Assembly (NCBI RefSeq): GCF_900148515.1
Contig: NZ_FRXN01000004.1
Span: 1-64,000, forward strand
From: Algoriphagus zhangzhouensis
Lineage (GTDB): Bacteria; Bacteroidota; Bacteroidia; Cytophagales; Cyclobacteriaceae
Direction: 5' to 3'
DNA: 64,000 bases
The position numbers and the translations under genes were made by a program. This document shows positions 35,726 to 44,832 of the stretch, piece by piece; the stretch's first letter is position 1; each line of letters starts with the position of its first letter. Under the pieces are notes generated by a model. It did no database searches and was not told where the DNA came from. It saw nothing but the letters and a program-made list of their open reading frames with translations.

Positions 35726-38419
35726 TTATCTCAACTGCTGACCAATTGTGAAGTGGAATTGAGCACCACTTCTCTGAGTACTTCCAGGAATTGCGTCGAA
35801 ACCATATCCCCAGTCAACACCTAGCAAACCAAATGCAGGCATAAAGATTCTGGCACCAACTCCAGCTGATTTTTTCAAATCATAAGGGTTGAAGTCTTTG
35901 TAAGATCCCCAGTTATTACCCGCCTCAGCAAATGTTAGCAAGAAGATAGTAGCAGATGGGTTAGGAGATACCAAGAATCTCAATTCCATTACATACTTGT
36001 TGTAAACAATACCACCATAAGGATCTGGATCTGCTGTACCTCTAGTATCTCTACCAGGAGTGATTGATTGGTTTTCATATCCTCTCAAGCCAATGATTTC
36101 CTGACCCAAGGCAAAGTTGTTGAAGGTCATACCATCACCACCCATTACAAATCTTTCCAATGGAATCATTCCAATTTTGTTACCATAAGATCCCAAGAAG
36201 CCCATGTGAGCTCTTGCACTCGCTACAAATTTGTTTGAACCAAATAGAGGGGTGTAAATGGAGGCATCAAACATCCACTTATGATATTCTAGCCACTTGA
36301 ACTTCTCTTCATCTGAAGATTCAGAATCCAAGTTCTTGTTCAAAGAAGCATAAGGTGGAGTGAATGAAGTCGAAAGGATAATATTAGATCCGAACCTTGG
36401 GAAGGTAGGGTTATCTACGTTACTTCTTGAGATAGTATTGTTTACAGTAATACTATTGGATCTACCAGTTGGGTAGCTCAAACCAAAGGATGTACCAAAT
36501 TGATCAAATTCATATATCTGGAACTGCAAGGAGTTGGAGACATAGAAATAGTCATCAGGCCAAGTAACCCTTCTAGATAAACCTACGGTCGCACCTGTGA
36601 TTTTGAAGAAGCCAAGCTCATTTCCAAAGTTATTGGCATTGTAGAAGTCAACTTGTCTTTGAACAGAGTGGTTAAAGCTAAAGCTCAATGCATTTGGTTT
36701 CTTGCCACCAAACCAAGGCTCAGTTAATGATACTGAGTAGTTTTGGAAGGATCTACCATTGGCCTGAACTCTCAAGGAAAGCTTTTGTCCATCTCCAACC
36801 GGAAGTGGATCCCACTTGTCGAAGTTTCCAATGTTTTTAATTGAGAAGTTGTTGAATACCAAGCCAACTGTACCTACGAAGCCATAGAAACCACCCCAAC
36901 CACCAGACAATTCAATCTGGTCATTTGGTCTTTCTTCCAATTCGAATGTAATATCAACTGTCGCTGCTTCGAAGTTTGGTCTTAAGTCAGGATTGATAGT
37001 TTCTGGATCAAAATAACCCAACTGGGAAAGTTCTCGAATCGTTCTTACCAATAAGGCTCTGTTGAACTTTTGACCTGGAAGAATTCGGATTTCCCTCATT
37101 ACAACGTGGTCGGAAGTTCTCTCATTACCTGTGATACTTACAGAGTTTACAGTTACCTGAGGCCCTTCAAAAATCCTCATTTCCATATCAATGGAATCTC
37201 CTACCACATTGACTTCTACCGGGTCGATGTTGAAGAATAGATATCCATTATCCTGATAAAGAGAAGAAACGTCATCCCCTTTGGCTGGGTCATAATTGAG
37301 ACGCTTATCCAATTTTTCTTTATCATAAACATCTCCTTTTTGAATACCTAGCTTAGCAGCAAGGACTTCATCTGGGTGAATGAAATTTCCAGAAAATTCA
37401 ATATTTCTATAATAGTATTTTTCCCCCTCCTCAATGTCAATGTCTATATTGATTTCATCATCATCGTAGTTGTAAACAGAGTCAGCTAAAATTTTAGCAT
37501 CTCTAAACCCTTTACTTTGATAGAAATTGATGACATTATCTTTATCGTTTCTATACTCTTTAGGAATGTATTTAGATCCGGCAAAGAAGTTTAATTTGAA
37601 ATTCTTATTGATGTATTTTTGAACATCCTCTTTGGAAGCAGAATCGGTATGGGTGAGGGTATTTGCAATGTCTGATGCAGATGCATCCGTCAATCTTGAA
37701 TAAACATCCTTAAACACGCTGACACGAGCATGTTCTTTGGTCTTTTTAAGTTTCTTTTTGACTCTTGAATCTGCAATTTCTTCATTTCCTAAGATCCTAA
37801 TTTCATTGATTTTCACCTTGGATTTAGTATCCACGTCAAATCTCAATTTCACAGAATTTGGAAGGGTTGTGTCTCTTTCCTGTGCTACCTTGACCTCTGT
37901 ATTCAGAAAGCCTTTATCGATGAAGTACTTTTGGATATTTCGTTGAGAAGAATTCAATACATCTTCTCTCACTACTCGTCCTCGAATATTTACTTTGTCT
38001 TTCAATTCACCTTCCTGAGTTTTGTTTACACCAGTAAACTCAACTCTGGAAAATCTAGGACGCTCAGTCAAATCCAATAAGAGTGAAATGTCTTCACCTT
38101 CTACCTTTGTGACCAAAATTTTCACATCACCGATGATACCTTGGTTCCAAAGCTTTTTCAATGCTCCAGAAATAGCATCACCTGGCACCTCAATGCGATC
38201 GTCTACTTTTAGTCCAGAAAGTGAAAGGATGGCAGTTTCATCCAAGGTGGTCAGTCCCACCGCTTTGATTTCAGCGATTCTATAGGTCTGTGGTTTGGAA
38301 TAATTCAATTCCATGATATCCACAGGTTTGGACGTATAGCGACTTTGTCCCAGACGTATCTGAGCCATTGCTGAACTTGCCCACACCAGACAAAACAGAA
38401 TCAGTAAACTTCTTTTCAT
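35726..38419 (-). CDS. bamA: Outer-membrane protein assembly factor BamA
   Basis: 897 residues from ATG 38419 (a TTG one codon earlier is possible). Signal peptide ending AMAQ, five POTRA domains (~50-490, e.g. VKILVTKVEGEDISLLLDLTERPRF; VNSVSITGNERTSDHVVMREIRILPGQKF) and a 16-strand Omp85 barrel with the VRGY-type loop motif here LRGYEN, ending in a strand FHFTIGQQLR. Inserts barrel proteins into the outer membrane. An acidic insert around POTRA 3 (SKEDVQKYINKNFK) lengthens it relative to E. coli (810). Next to uppS. Confidence 0.97.
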   Translation of the reverse strand: MKRSLLILFCLVWASSAMAQIRLGQSRYTSKPVDIMELNYSKPQTYRIAEIKAVGLTTLDETAILSLSGLKVDDRIEVPGDAISGALKKLWNQGIIGDVKILVTKVEGEDISLLLDLTERPRFSRVEFTGVNKTQEGELKDKVNIRGRVVREDVLNSSQRNIQKYFIDKGFLNTEVKVAQERDTTLPNSVKLRFDVDTKSKVKINEIRILGNEEIADSRVKKKLKKTKEHARVSVFKDVYSRLTDASASDIANTLTHTDSASKEDVQKYINKNFKLNFFAGSKYIPKEYRNDKDNVINFYQSKGFRDAKILADSVYNYDDDEINIDIDIEEGEKYYYRNIEFSGNFIHPDEVLAAKLGIQKGDVYDKEKLDKRLNYDPAKGDDVSSLYQDNGYLFFNIDPVEVNVVGDSIDMEMRIFEGPQVTVNSVSITGNERTSDHVVMREIRILPGQKFNRALLVRTIRELSQLGYFDPETINPDLRPNFEAATVDITFELEERPNDQIELSGGWGGFYGFVGTVGLVFNNFSIKNIGNFDKWDPLPVGDGQKLSLRVQANGRSFQNYSVSLTEPWFGGKKPNALSFSFNHSVQRQVDFYNANNFGNELGFFKITGATVGLSRRVTWPDDYFYVSNSLQFQIYEFDQFGTSFGLSYPTGRSNSITVNNTISRSNVDNPTFPRFGSNIILSTSFTPPYASLNKNLDSESSDEEKFKWLEYHKWMFDASIYTPLFGSNKFVASARAHMGFLGSYGNKIGMIPLERFVMGGDGMTFNNFALGQEIIGLRGYENQSITPGRDTRGTADPDPYGGIVYNKYVMELRFLVSPNPSATIFLLTFAEAGNNWGSYKDFNPYDLKKSAGVGARIFMPAFGLLGVDWGYGFDAIPGSTQRSGAQFHFTIGQQLR

Positions 38420-38426
38420 CAATTAC

Positions 38427-39164
38427 TTAAGATTTAACTTGCTCACCGGTTTTACCAAATCTTCTTTCCCTTTTTTGAAAATCCAAAATGGCTGCAATCA
38501 GGTGCTCTCTTCTAAAATCCGGCCATAGTACTGGTGTAAAATACAATTCAGTATAGGCCGATTGCCATAGCAGGAAATTGCTTATCCGATATTCTCCACT
38601 AGTCCTGATCATCAGTTCAGGGTCGGGGATTCCAGCGGTTTCTAAATGGTCGGCAATCACATCTTGAGTGATTTCTTCCAATTTCAATTTCCCTTCAGAG
38701 ACTTTTTGAGCAATGCGTTTGGTCGCTTGGGTGATTTCCCACTTACCACTATAGCTAAGTGCTAGAATAACAGTAAGTCCGGTATTGACGGAGGTTGTTT
38801 TTTTTGCCTCCATCAGTTTGTTGTATGCAGAACTAGGTAGACTGTCAATATCTCCAATACTATCCAGTTGGATATTATTTTTCATCATCATTGGAACCTC
38901 ATCGGTAATGGTTTTTACCAATAGTTCCATGAGTCCATTGACTTCTTCTTGAGGTCTAGACCAATTTTCTGTGGAGAATGAGAACAGCGTAAGGTAATCA
39001 ACACCTAAATTTTCAGCTCCTTCGATTGAATCTTTAACTGCCTGAATGGCATGTCTATGACCGAAGATCCTCATGGCGCCTTTTTTCTTGGCCCATCGGC
39101 CATTGCCGTCCATGATAATTGCGATATGTCTGGGGATCCGATCTGGGTTGAGTACTTCCTTCAT
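38427..39164 (-). CDS. uppS: Undecaprenyl diphosphate synthase
   Basis: A cis-prenyltransferase that makes the C55 lipid carrier for peptidoglycan. 245 residues. Motifs: IMDGNGRWAKKKG with the catalytic Asp, FGHRHAIQAV, LTLFSFSTENWSRP, and RTSGEYRISNFLLWQSAYTELYF. Lies 7 bp before bamA, so both are co-transcribed. Confidence 0.97.
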   Translation of the reverse strand: MKEVLNPDRIPRHIAIIMDGNGRWAKKKGAMRIFGHRHAIQAVKDSIEGAENLGVDYLTLFSFSTENWSRPQEEVNGLMELLVKTITDEVPMMMKNNIQLDSIGDIDSLPSSAYNKLMEAKKTTSVNTGLTVILALSYSGKWEITQATKRIAQKVSEGKLKLEEITQDVIADHLETAGIPDPELMIRTSGEYRISNFLLWQSAYTELYFTPVLWPDFRREHLIAAILDFQKRERRFGKTGEQVKS

Positions 39165-39249
39165 TACTTAGGGTTTCCGAATACCTTACATTTTTGGAGG
39201 TACAAAAATGCTATTTCTTTTCCAATAATTAAGCCTATGGCTCAATTAA

Positions 39250-39999
39250 TTAATAGGCGTAGCATTTCGTGGTTGCAAATGTGTAGCTAATCGTCACACC
39301 CAAAAAGTAATACCAGTCTTTATCGTAGGGATTGCCGTAGTTTATCCCCCAGGCCTGATCAGGATTACTAGAGTCTGAAAACCTCGGGATAGGGGGAGTA
39401 TTGCTGTCAATTTTATCTATATAATCTGTAAATGTAGCCCTTATTCCAGCTTCTAATGCCAAAGTCCAACGGTCATTTAGTCTATATTTTACACCTCCTC
39501 CAAATGGAATAACAACTGATCCTAGATTGTATCTTTCAGAAACTTGATACGCATAAGTATTTCCTTTGAGAAAGAAATGAGTGTATCCAATTCCAAAAAA
39601 TGCATAGGGAGACCAGAAGAATTCGGAATCATTTCTGAGAAAATCCAAGAAATTGAATTCCATCACTGCTGATCCTTCAATTATTCCACCTCTAAATCTG
39701 GCATCTCTTCTTTGAGCTGCTAAATCATAGGGTTTTACACTGTCTGTTGCTCTCAATGTTCCGGCTGTTATACCGACCCGAAGCGTCCATACATTGTCAA
39801 AATTTCTCTTGCCAAACAACGTGCCGTGAAGACCTAAATGGTCCAGATCAATTTTTCTAAGGATATCACCTGTATAGGCAGTAGTCCCTAAACCTCCTCC
39901 AATCTCATAAATCTGTGCTTTGGATTCTGCAATGAAAAAAAGCAGGAAAGCAAAGATTCCGACAATGGTTTTGGTATGCTGAAAATTGACCTTTTTCAA
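39250..39999 (-). CDS. Outer-membrane barrel protein of the bamA/nadK cluster (DUF6089-like)
   Basis: 249 residues if started at TTG 39999, which gives LKKVNFQHTKTIVGIFAFLLFF, a normal signal peptide ending SKAQ. An ATG at 40104 overlaps the nadK stop (TAATG) but adds 35 residues before the signal peptide. Strand pattern of an 8-strand barrel: EIGGGLGTTAYTGDI, WTLRVGITAGTLRA, YAFFGIGYTHFF, WTLALEAGIRATFTDYIDKI, FLGVTISYTF. The position between nadK and uppS is common in Bacteroidota; function unknown. Confidence 0.8.
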   Translation of the reverse strand: MKKVNFQHTKTIVGIFAFLLFFIAESKAQIYEIGGGLGTTAYTGDILRKIDLDHLGLHGTLFGKRNFDNVWTLRVGITAGTLRATDSVKPYDLAAQRRDARFRGGIIEGSAVMEFNFLDFLRNDSEFFWSPYAFFGIGYTHFFLKGNTYAYQVSERYNLGSVVIPFGGGVKYRLNDRWTLALEAGIRATFTDYIDKIDSNTPPIPRFSDSSNPDQAWGINYGNPYDKDWYYFLGVTISYTFATTKCYAY

Positions 40000-40103
40000 G
40001 ACGATGCAAGTTATGAAGTGTCTAACGTTTAAAAAACGGAGACTAGTATTTACGCGGTTAATATTTGTTAAGCTCAAAAGGCCCAAAAAAGGCGATTTAA
40101 GCA

Positions 40104-40979
40104 TTAATTTCTCATATCGAAACCCCAATTTAGTTTATACCTGAGAGTATCAAAAAAATTGTAGGTAGGTAGTTTTACTAATCGAGCATGAAAGTTCTCT
40201 TTTTTGACCATTAATTTCAAGTCAGACGAAATTGAAGTTGACCTGGAGTCCAATGATATCAGGAATTTTTCAGCTCTGCCCTCAATTTCAAAAGTAATCT
40301 CGCTTTCATCAGAAACGATAATAGGCCTTACATTTAAATTATGTGGACTTACTGGAGTTATCACCAAATTTTTTGCCTCAGGAGAGATCAATGGGCCTCC
40401 GCAACTCAAAGAATATCCTGTTGACCCAGTTGGTGTGGCCACAATCAATCCATCTGCCCAATAGCTATTGAGGTATTTTCCATCGATATAAGTATGAACC
40501 GTAATCATGGATGAGGTGTCTCTTTTGTGGATTGTGAACTCATTCAATCCAAAATTGATCCCATTGAAGAGTCTTCTATTACAATTTAAGGAGACTAAGG
40601 TTCGCTTCTCAATTTGGTAATTGTTATCACTCAAATGAGCAACGGCCTCGTGAATCATGTCAGTGGCTACTGTTGCTAAAAAGCCTAATCTGCCGGTATT
40701 TAATCCTAAAATAGGAGTCTCCAATTCTCCTACTTGACAAACTGAATCCAATAAGGTTCCGTCTCCCCCGATGGAAATCAGAAAATCCATTTGACTCATA
40801 TCATCAGTTCCGTCGAGGAGCCAATAGCTTAGTCCGATATTTCCATGCATTCTGAGCTGCCTGTCAAACTGCTCGGTGACAAATACATCGAAATTGTGAT
40901 TATGTAGGGCGGTAAATAGTGTCCTGACGTCTTCTAGAAATTCTATTTTCAGAGTCAAGCCATGCAAAGCGACTTTCAT
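40104..40979 (-). CDS. nadK: NAD kinase
   Basis: Makes NADP+ from NAD+ and ATP or polyphosphate. 291 residues. Motifs: SIGGDGTLLDSV, LNTGRLGFLATV, NEFTIHKRDTSSMI and ADGLIVATPTGSTGYSLSCGGP (family signature span, ending at PISP). The 3-bp gap to the CBS gene upstream and the overlap with the next start indicate one operon. Confidence 0.97.
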   Translation of the reverse strand: MKVALHGLTLKIEFLEDVRTLFTALHNHNFDVFVTEQFDRQLRMHGNIGLSYWLLDGTDDMSQMDFLISIGGDGTLLDSVCQVGELETPILGLNTGRLGFLATVATDMIHEAVAHLSDNNYQIEKRTLVSLNCNRRLFNGINFGLNEFTIHKRDTSSMITVHTYIDGKYLNSYWADGLIVATPTGSTGYSLSCGGPLISPEAKNLVITPVSPHNLNVRPIIVSDESEITFEIEGRAEKFLISLDSRSTSISSDLKLMVKKENFHARLVKLPTYNFFDTLRYKLNWGFDMRN

Positions 40980-40982
40980 TCC

Positions 40983-41648
40983 TTAAATATCTAAAAATCT
41001 CAGCAAGTTACCGATTCGGTCCTCTTCACTGCTGATTCCAGTTTCTTCTTGATAGTGGTCTAAAATTTTATATCCAAAGCGCTCAAAAGTAGCTTTGATA
41101 TGTCGAGGTTCTGGCTGGTCTAGTTTTAAGGTCAGTTTGATTTTGGCATCATCCAGAGGATCACTTGTCATGAAAGAACTCAGGATTTTAGTGTTTTCAG
41201 ATTCCACTATTCGGGCGATTTCTGCCAAAGAATAATCCGTCATGTTCATAGATAAAATCATAACTGATCCCTGTGACTGAATTGAAAGACTATCTGCAAA
41301 AGCGGCGATCGCATCCTCCATCGTCACAACTCCCATATAGGTCAATTCTCTGTCGACAACGGCTACAATATTGGAATCAAACTCAGAGCTAGCCTTTAAG
41401 ACATCATATATATGCTTGTCACTAAAAACCCAGCAATCTGTCTGATCAGGCTCGATTTCACCAATCGATTTCTCTGGATCATTGATCTCATAGATCATTT
41501 CCTCACTCAGCAGTCCCAAAAATTTCCCCTGATCCACCACAGGTAATCTATCTGTGCGGATTTCTTCCATCCAGGCCAATGCCATTTTGGTTTTGTCCGT
41601 CAGTTTTAGAGGTGGAATAAGGTTATTGATAAATTCGAAGGCCTGCAT
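40983..41648 (-). CDS. CBS-domain protein with ACT-like C-terminal half
   Basis: 221 residues, cytosolic. Two CBS motifs (~1-125: IRTDRLPVVDQGKFLGLLSEEMIYEI; FDSNIVAVVDRELTYMGVVTMEDAIAAFADS), then a ferredoxin-like ACT-type region (~130-200: VMILSMNMTDYSLAEIARIVESENTKILSSF, KIKLTLKLDQPEPRHIKATFERFGYKIL). This layout suggests a ligand-sensing regulator, perhaps of adenine nucleotides. It starts the nadK-uppS-bamA operon; the pairing is common in Bacteroidota. No catalytic residues seen. Confidence 0.85.
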   Translation of the reverse strand: MQAFEFINNLIPPLKLTDKTKMALAWMEEIRTDRLPVVDQGKFLGLLSEEMIYEINDPEKSIGEIEPDQTDCWVFSDKHIYDVLKASSEFDSNIVAVVDRELTYMGVVTMEDAIAAFADSLSIQSQGSVMILSMNMTDYSLAEIARIVESENTKILSSFMTSDPLDDAKIKLTLKLDQPEPRHIKATFERFGYKILDHYQEETGISSEEDRIGNLLRFLDI

Positions 41649-41777
41649 TGAAGAAAGATAGGGAATGATTTAGATTTTTAAAACGTCAAACAGCCCTTTC
41701 TTGTTCCTATTCTTATAATGTATTCTGATTTTGAAGCAATTAATGGATGAAATAGAATTGCTAATGCATATTTCGGG

Positions 41778-42974
41778 TTAAAAGAAATAGTTGAATAAAA
41801 TCCCGGAGAATATCCCTCCAATAATAATCCAAGGAGAAGCAATTTTGGTAAACTGAAGAAGACTGTAGGTTCCCAAAATCATAAAAATATTGAGCAGATT
41901 CGCTTCCAATGGTTCAAATAATAGATATGCTGCAGCGATCAACATACCGCAAGAAACAGCATTTATTCCTTCTAGTGCAGCCCTAACTGGCCGGTATTTT
42001 TTCAGCTGATCCCAAAAGCGAATTACAAAGAAGATCATGAAAATGCCGGGGAGAAAAATCCCAGCAGCGGCAATCAATCCGCCAGTTAAGAAACCCATCA
42101 ATCCAAACTCCTTCATTGAAAAAGCACCAACATAGGAAGAAAATGAAAAGGTAGGTCCGGGAACTCCTTGAGAAATGGCGTACCCTGTTAGGAACTCTTC
42201 AGAGTTTAGAAAATGCTTAAAGTCTACAAATTCAGTATATAAATAAGGGACTAAGACTTGACCTCCTCCAAAAATCAAACTTCCATTTCTATAGAAGTTT
42301 TCAAAAAGGATGACAGGTTGGTATTTGGTGGAAGCACCGAGAATCGCGGCAAATGCTAATACTCCTCCCCATAGATAAAAGTTGGACCATTGTATTACCA
42401 GTGGCTGATCCTTTTCCAGTTTGGGTTGCTTTTTATATTTGATCGAGGTACTAAGCCCACCAATAATCAGCAGAATTGGAAATACATAAGGAGAGCTGTA
42501 GAAGAAGGATACAAAAGTTGAAATCAATACCAAAACCATTGCTTCGGTGGTCTGGATCATTTTTGAAATGGTCTTTTGAGCAGCATAAATGATAAACCCG
42601 ATTGCCATAGGTTGGATAAACTTGGCAAAATTCAGTGCTCCTGGGGTGTTTTCTTCCAAAAAGTAAATGACCGCAGCTGCGGCTGTCATGATCAATGTGG
42701 CCGGTATGATCCAAACCAATAAGGCTAGGTAAGCCAAATTTGGACCGCCAACTCTAAAGCCAATTGCAGATACCAACTGGGTTGAGGAGGGTCCTGGAAG
42801 CATATTGCAGAGTGCATTGAGTTCCCAAAGTTCTTCTTCAGTGATATAATTTCTGGCCTTGACCATTCGGTCCAAAAGCATGGCTAAAAAAGCCTGTGGA
42901 CCTCCAAATGCAGTCAAAGAAAGGGTCAGAATGTCCCTTAGAAACAGGTAGTATCTGACCCTTTTTACTGACAT
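41778..42974 (-). CDS. Chromate transporter ChrA-family membrane protein
   Basis: 398 residues with ~10-12 membrane helices in two homologous halves. Family motifs: SLTAFGGPQAFLAMLLDRMV, LCNMLPGPSSTQL, FGGGQVLVPYLYTEFV, GYAISQGVPGPTFSFSSYVG. ChrA members export chromate, though many natural members have unknown anion substrates. The start overlaps the stop of the upstream oxygenase gene (TAATG), implying tight coupling. Confidence 0.93.
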   Translation of the reverse strand: MSVKRVRYYLFLRDILTLSLTAFGGPQAFLAMLLDRMVKARNYITEEELWELNALCNMLPGPSSTQLVSAIGFRVGGPNLAYLALLVWIIPATLIMTAAAAVIYFLEENTPGALNFAKFIQPMAIGFIIYAAQKTISKMIQTTEAMVLVLISTFVSFFYSSPYVFPILLIIGGLSTSIKYKKQPKLEKDQPLVIQWSNFYLWGGVLAFAAILGASTKYQPVILFENFYRNGSLIFGGGQVLVPYLYTEFVDFKHFLNSEEFLTGYAISQGVPGPTFSFSSYVGAFSMKEFGLMGFLTGGLIAAAGIFLPGIFMIFFVIRFWDQLKKYRPVRAALEGINAVSCGMLIAAAYLLFEPLEANLLNIFMILGTYSLLQFTKIASPWIIIGGIFSGILFNYFF

Positions 42975-43951
42975 TATTTGCGAAGTCCTAGTTCGCGAAG
43001 TCTTTCTTCCAAAAACTCGCCTGCAGTAGCATCTTCAAATTGCTTAGGATGTTCATTGTCGATGCAGCTTTCCAAACAAGTCAAATCCATCTCTGATCTT
43101 GGATGCATAAAGAATGGAATGGAATAACGACTTGTATTCATCAATTCACGAGGTGGATTTACCACTCTGTGGATGGTGGATTTCAATTTTTTGTTGGTCA
43201 ATCGCTCCAACATATCTCCTACATTCACCACCAATTGATCAGGGAGGGCAGTGATCGGAATCCATTTTCCATCTTTTCTCAATACCTGCAAGCCATCTGC
43301 ACTTGCTCCCATCAATAGGGTAATTAAGTTGATATCTCCATGCTCCGCGGCACGTACTGCATCTTCAGGGACTTCTTCTGGATTGGTGATAGGGAAGTAA
43401 TGGATCTGTCTCAAAATGGAATTTCCGTAAGCGACTTTGTCCTCAAAGTAGTCTTCTGGCAATTCTAAATTCAAAGCGATAGCTTGAAGCATGGCTTTTC
43501 CGGCTTTTTCCAAAGTCTGATAAGCTTCTACAGCATCTTTTTCAAATTCTGGGATTTCCGATGGCCAAACATTGGCAGGATATTCGGACTTAATAGTGTC
43601 AGTTTCCGGTATAAATCCCAACTCTTGTCCAACGTGGTAAAATTCTTTTAAATCACCGGTATTTCTACCCTTGGCATGCTCCTTCCCTTTCCCAGTATAG
43701 CCTCTTTGATAGCCAATTTCTGGCTTCTCATATTTTGCTTTTGTCTCATCATCCAATGCGAAGAATGACTTGATAGAAGCATAAAGTCTATCTTGTAAAT
43801 CTTGTGTCAAACCATGGTTTTTGATTGCTACAAAACCGATGTTTTGATAAGCTTCGCCTAACTTTTTGACAAATTGGGCCTTTTGGGTTGGAGTTCCCGC
43901 CGTGAAATCAGCCAAGTCTAGGCTTGGTATCTCATCAAATAGAATGTCCAT
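42974..43951 (-). CDS. 2-oxoglutarate/Fe(II) oxygenase, isopenicillin-N-synthase family
   Basis: 325 residues. DIOX_N region (FDEIPSLDLADF, IGFVAIKNHGL) and the double-stranded beta-helix with iron ligands His204 and Asp206 (EHGDINLIT), the distal His (TIHRVV) and the 2OG-binding RYSIPFF. Substrate unknown. It is coupled to chrA downstream. The family covers small-molecule hydroxylases and desaturases. Confidence 0.92.
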   Translation of the reverse strand: MDILFDEIPSLDLADFTAGTPTQKAQFVKKLGEAYQNIGFVAIKNHGLTQDLQDRLYASIKSFFALDDETKAKYEKPEIGYQRGYTGKGKEHAKGRNTGDLKEFYHVGQELGFIPETDTIKSEYPANVWPSEIPEFEKDAVEAYQTLEKAGKAMLQAIALNLELPEDYFEDKVAYGNSILRQIHYFPITNPEEVPEDAVRAAEHGDINLITLLMGASADGLQVLRKDGKWIPITALPDQLVVNVGDMLERLTNKKLKSTIHRVVNPPRELMNTSRYSIPFFMHPRSEMDLTCLESCIDNEHPKQFEDATAGEFLEERLRELGLRK

Positions 43952-44022
43952 GATTATTTCTGTTAGCTATGAATCCGAAATTTTGTCTAAAAATAATACC
44001 TTTAGTTTCAAAACCCCGCACT

Positions 44023-44793
44023 ATGAAAAAAAACCTGATATGGACCATAGCTCTTCTTCTCATGATTGGAGCCTGTAGTGAGGAGCGTAAAAAGATCAAT
44101 GAGAGCGTGGTGGATTTGCCTGGAGATTCCCTGGCTATAAACCCTGAAAAACCTAAGGTTAGCTTTTATCAATATGAAGATGTTGATTCCTATCCAGATG
44201 CGATTTTGGAATTGTATACTCCACTTGGAAATCAGATTTTTCGTCCGGGAAAGGTTCCTTTTGAATTTAACATCAAGAACTATCCTTTTGAAGAGGAAGC
44301 TTCAGATCGATTTTTATTGTTCAATATTTTAAATGGGGGCGACCCAGCAGGCTTCAGAACTCCAATTTTCCAAAGAGAATTGGAAGAAGGAAGTTATAGA
44401 GTTGTTGCTTATTTGGTGGATGAGGAAGGTTTAGCCTTAAAGAATTTTGGAAATTATGTGGATCGCGACTTTCAGGTAGGGGAGTCCAGACCATTCCCTT
44501 ATTCGGCAGAACCTTATTTGGCTGTCAATTTCCCTAGAAACAATCAAATCGTAGATGAAGAGCATGAGTTGATTGTTGACTTTTTGGTAGTTGGGGGAGA
44601 TATGAAATTGGACGGATTGAAAGTTCATATTGAAGTGGGAGATTATTCCTACGAAATAGATCATATGGCACCTGTGAGGGTAGCAAATCTTCCAGCAGGA
44701 AACTATCAAGCCCATATCAAATTGCTTAGAAGTAATGGGGAAGAATTAGAAGGGCCATTCTCTTCTGTTTCGAAGTCCATCATTGTAAGATAA
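44023..44793 (+). CDS. Predicted lipoprotein of unknown function
   Basis: 256 residues from ATG 44023, with a lipoprotein signal (LLMIGAC followed by SEERKK, a possible surface-export sequence). The mature part is beta-rich with repeated short Pro/Asp motifs (LELYTPLGNQIFRPGKVPFEFNI, VHIEVGDYSYEIDHMAPVRVANLPAGNY) that look like two Ig-like or carbohydrate-binding folds. Divergent from the oxygenase gene. No family recognised. A TACCTTTA near 43997 is a weak -7 box. Confidence 0.8.
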   Translation: MKKNLIWTIALLLMIGACSEERKKINESVVDLPGDSLAINPEKPKVSFYQYEDVDSYPDAILELYTPLGNQIFRPGKVPFEFNIKNYPFEEEASDRFLLFNILNGGDPAGFRTPIFQRELEEGSYRVVAYLVDEEGLALKNFGNYVDRDFQVGESRPFPYSAEPYLAVNFPRNNQIVDEEHELIVDFLVVGGDMKLDGLKVHIEVGDYSYEIDHMAPVRVANLPAGNYQAHIKLLRSNGEELEGPFSSVSKSIIVR

Positions 44794-44798
44794 GTCCC

Positions 44799-44806
44799 TA
44801 TCTTTG
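44799..44806 (+). promoter_or_regulatory. -7 box of serS
   Basis: TATCTTTG followed by CAG, 26 bp before the serS ATG at 44833 and directly after the stop of the lipoprotein gene (44793). Confidence 0.6.
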
Positions 44807-44832
44807 CAGCTTTCTAAAGTGTAATTATTCTC

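Noticed and set aside
40000-40104. ATG at 40104 as start of the barrel protein
   Set aside because: It overlaps the nadK stop neatly, but would put 35 residues before the signal peptide; TTG at 39999 fits better. Kept as an alternative only.
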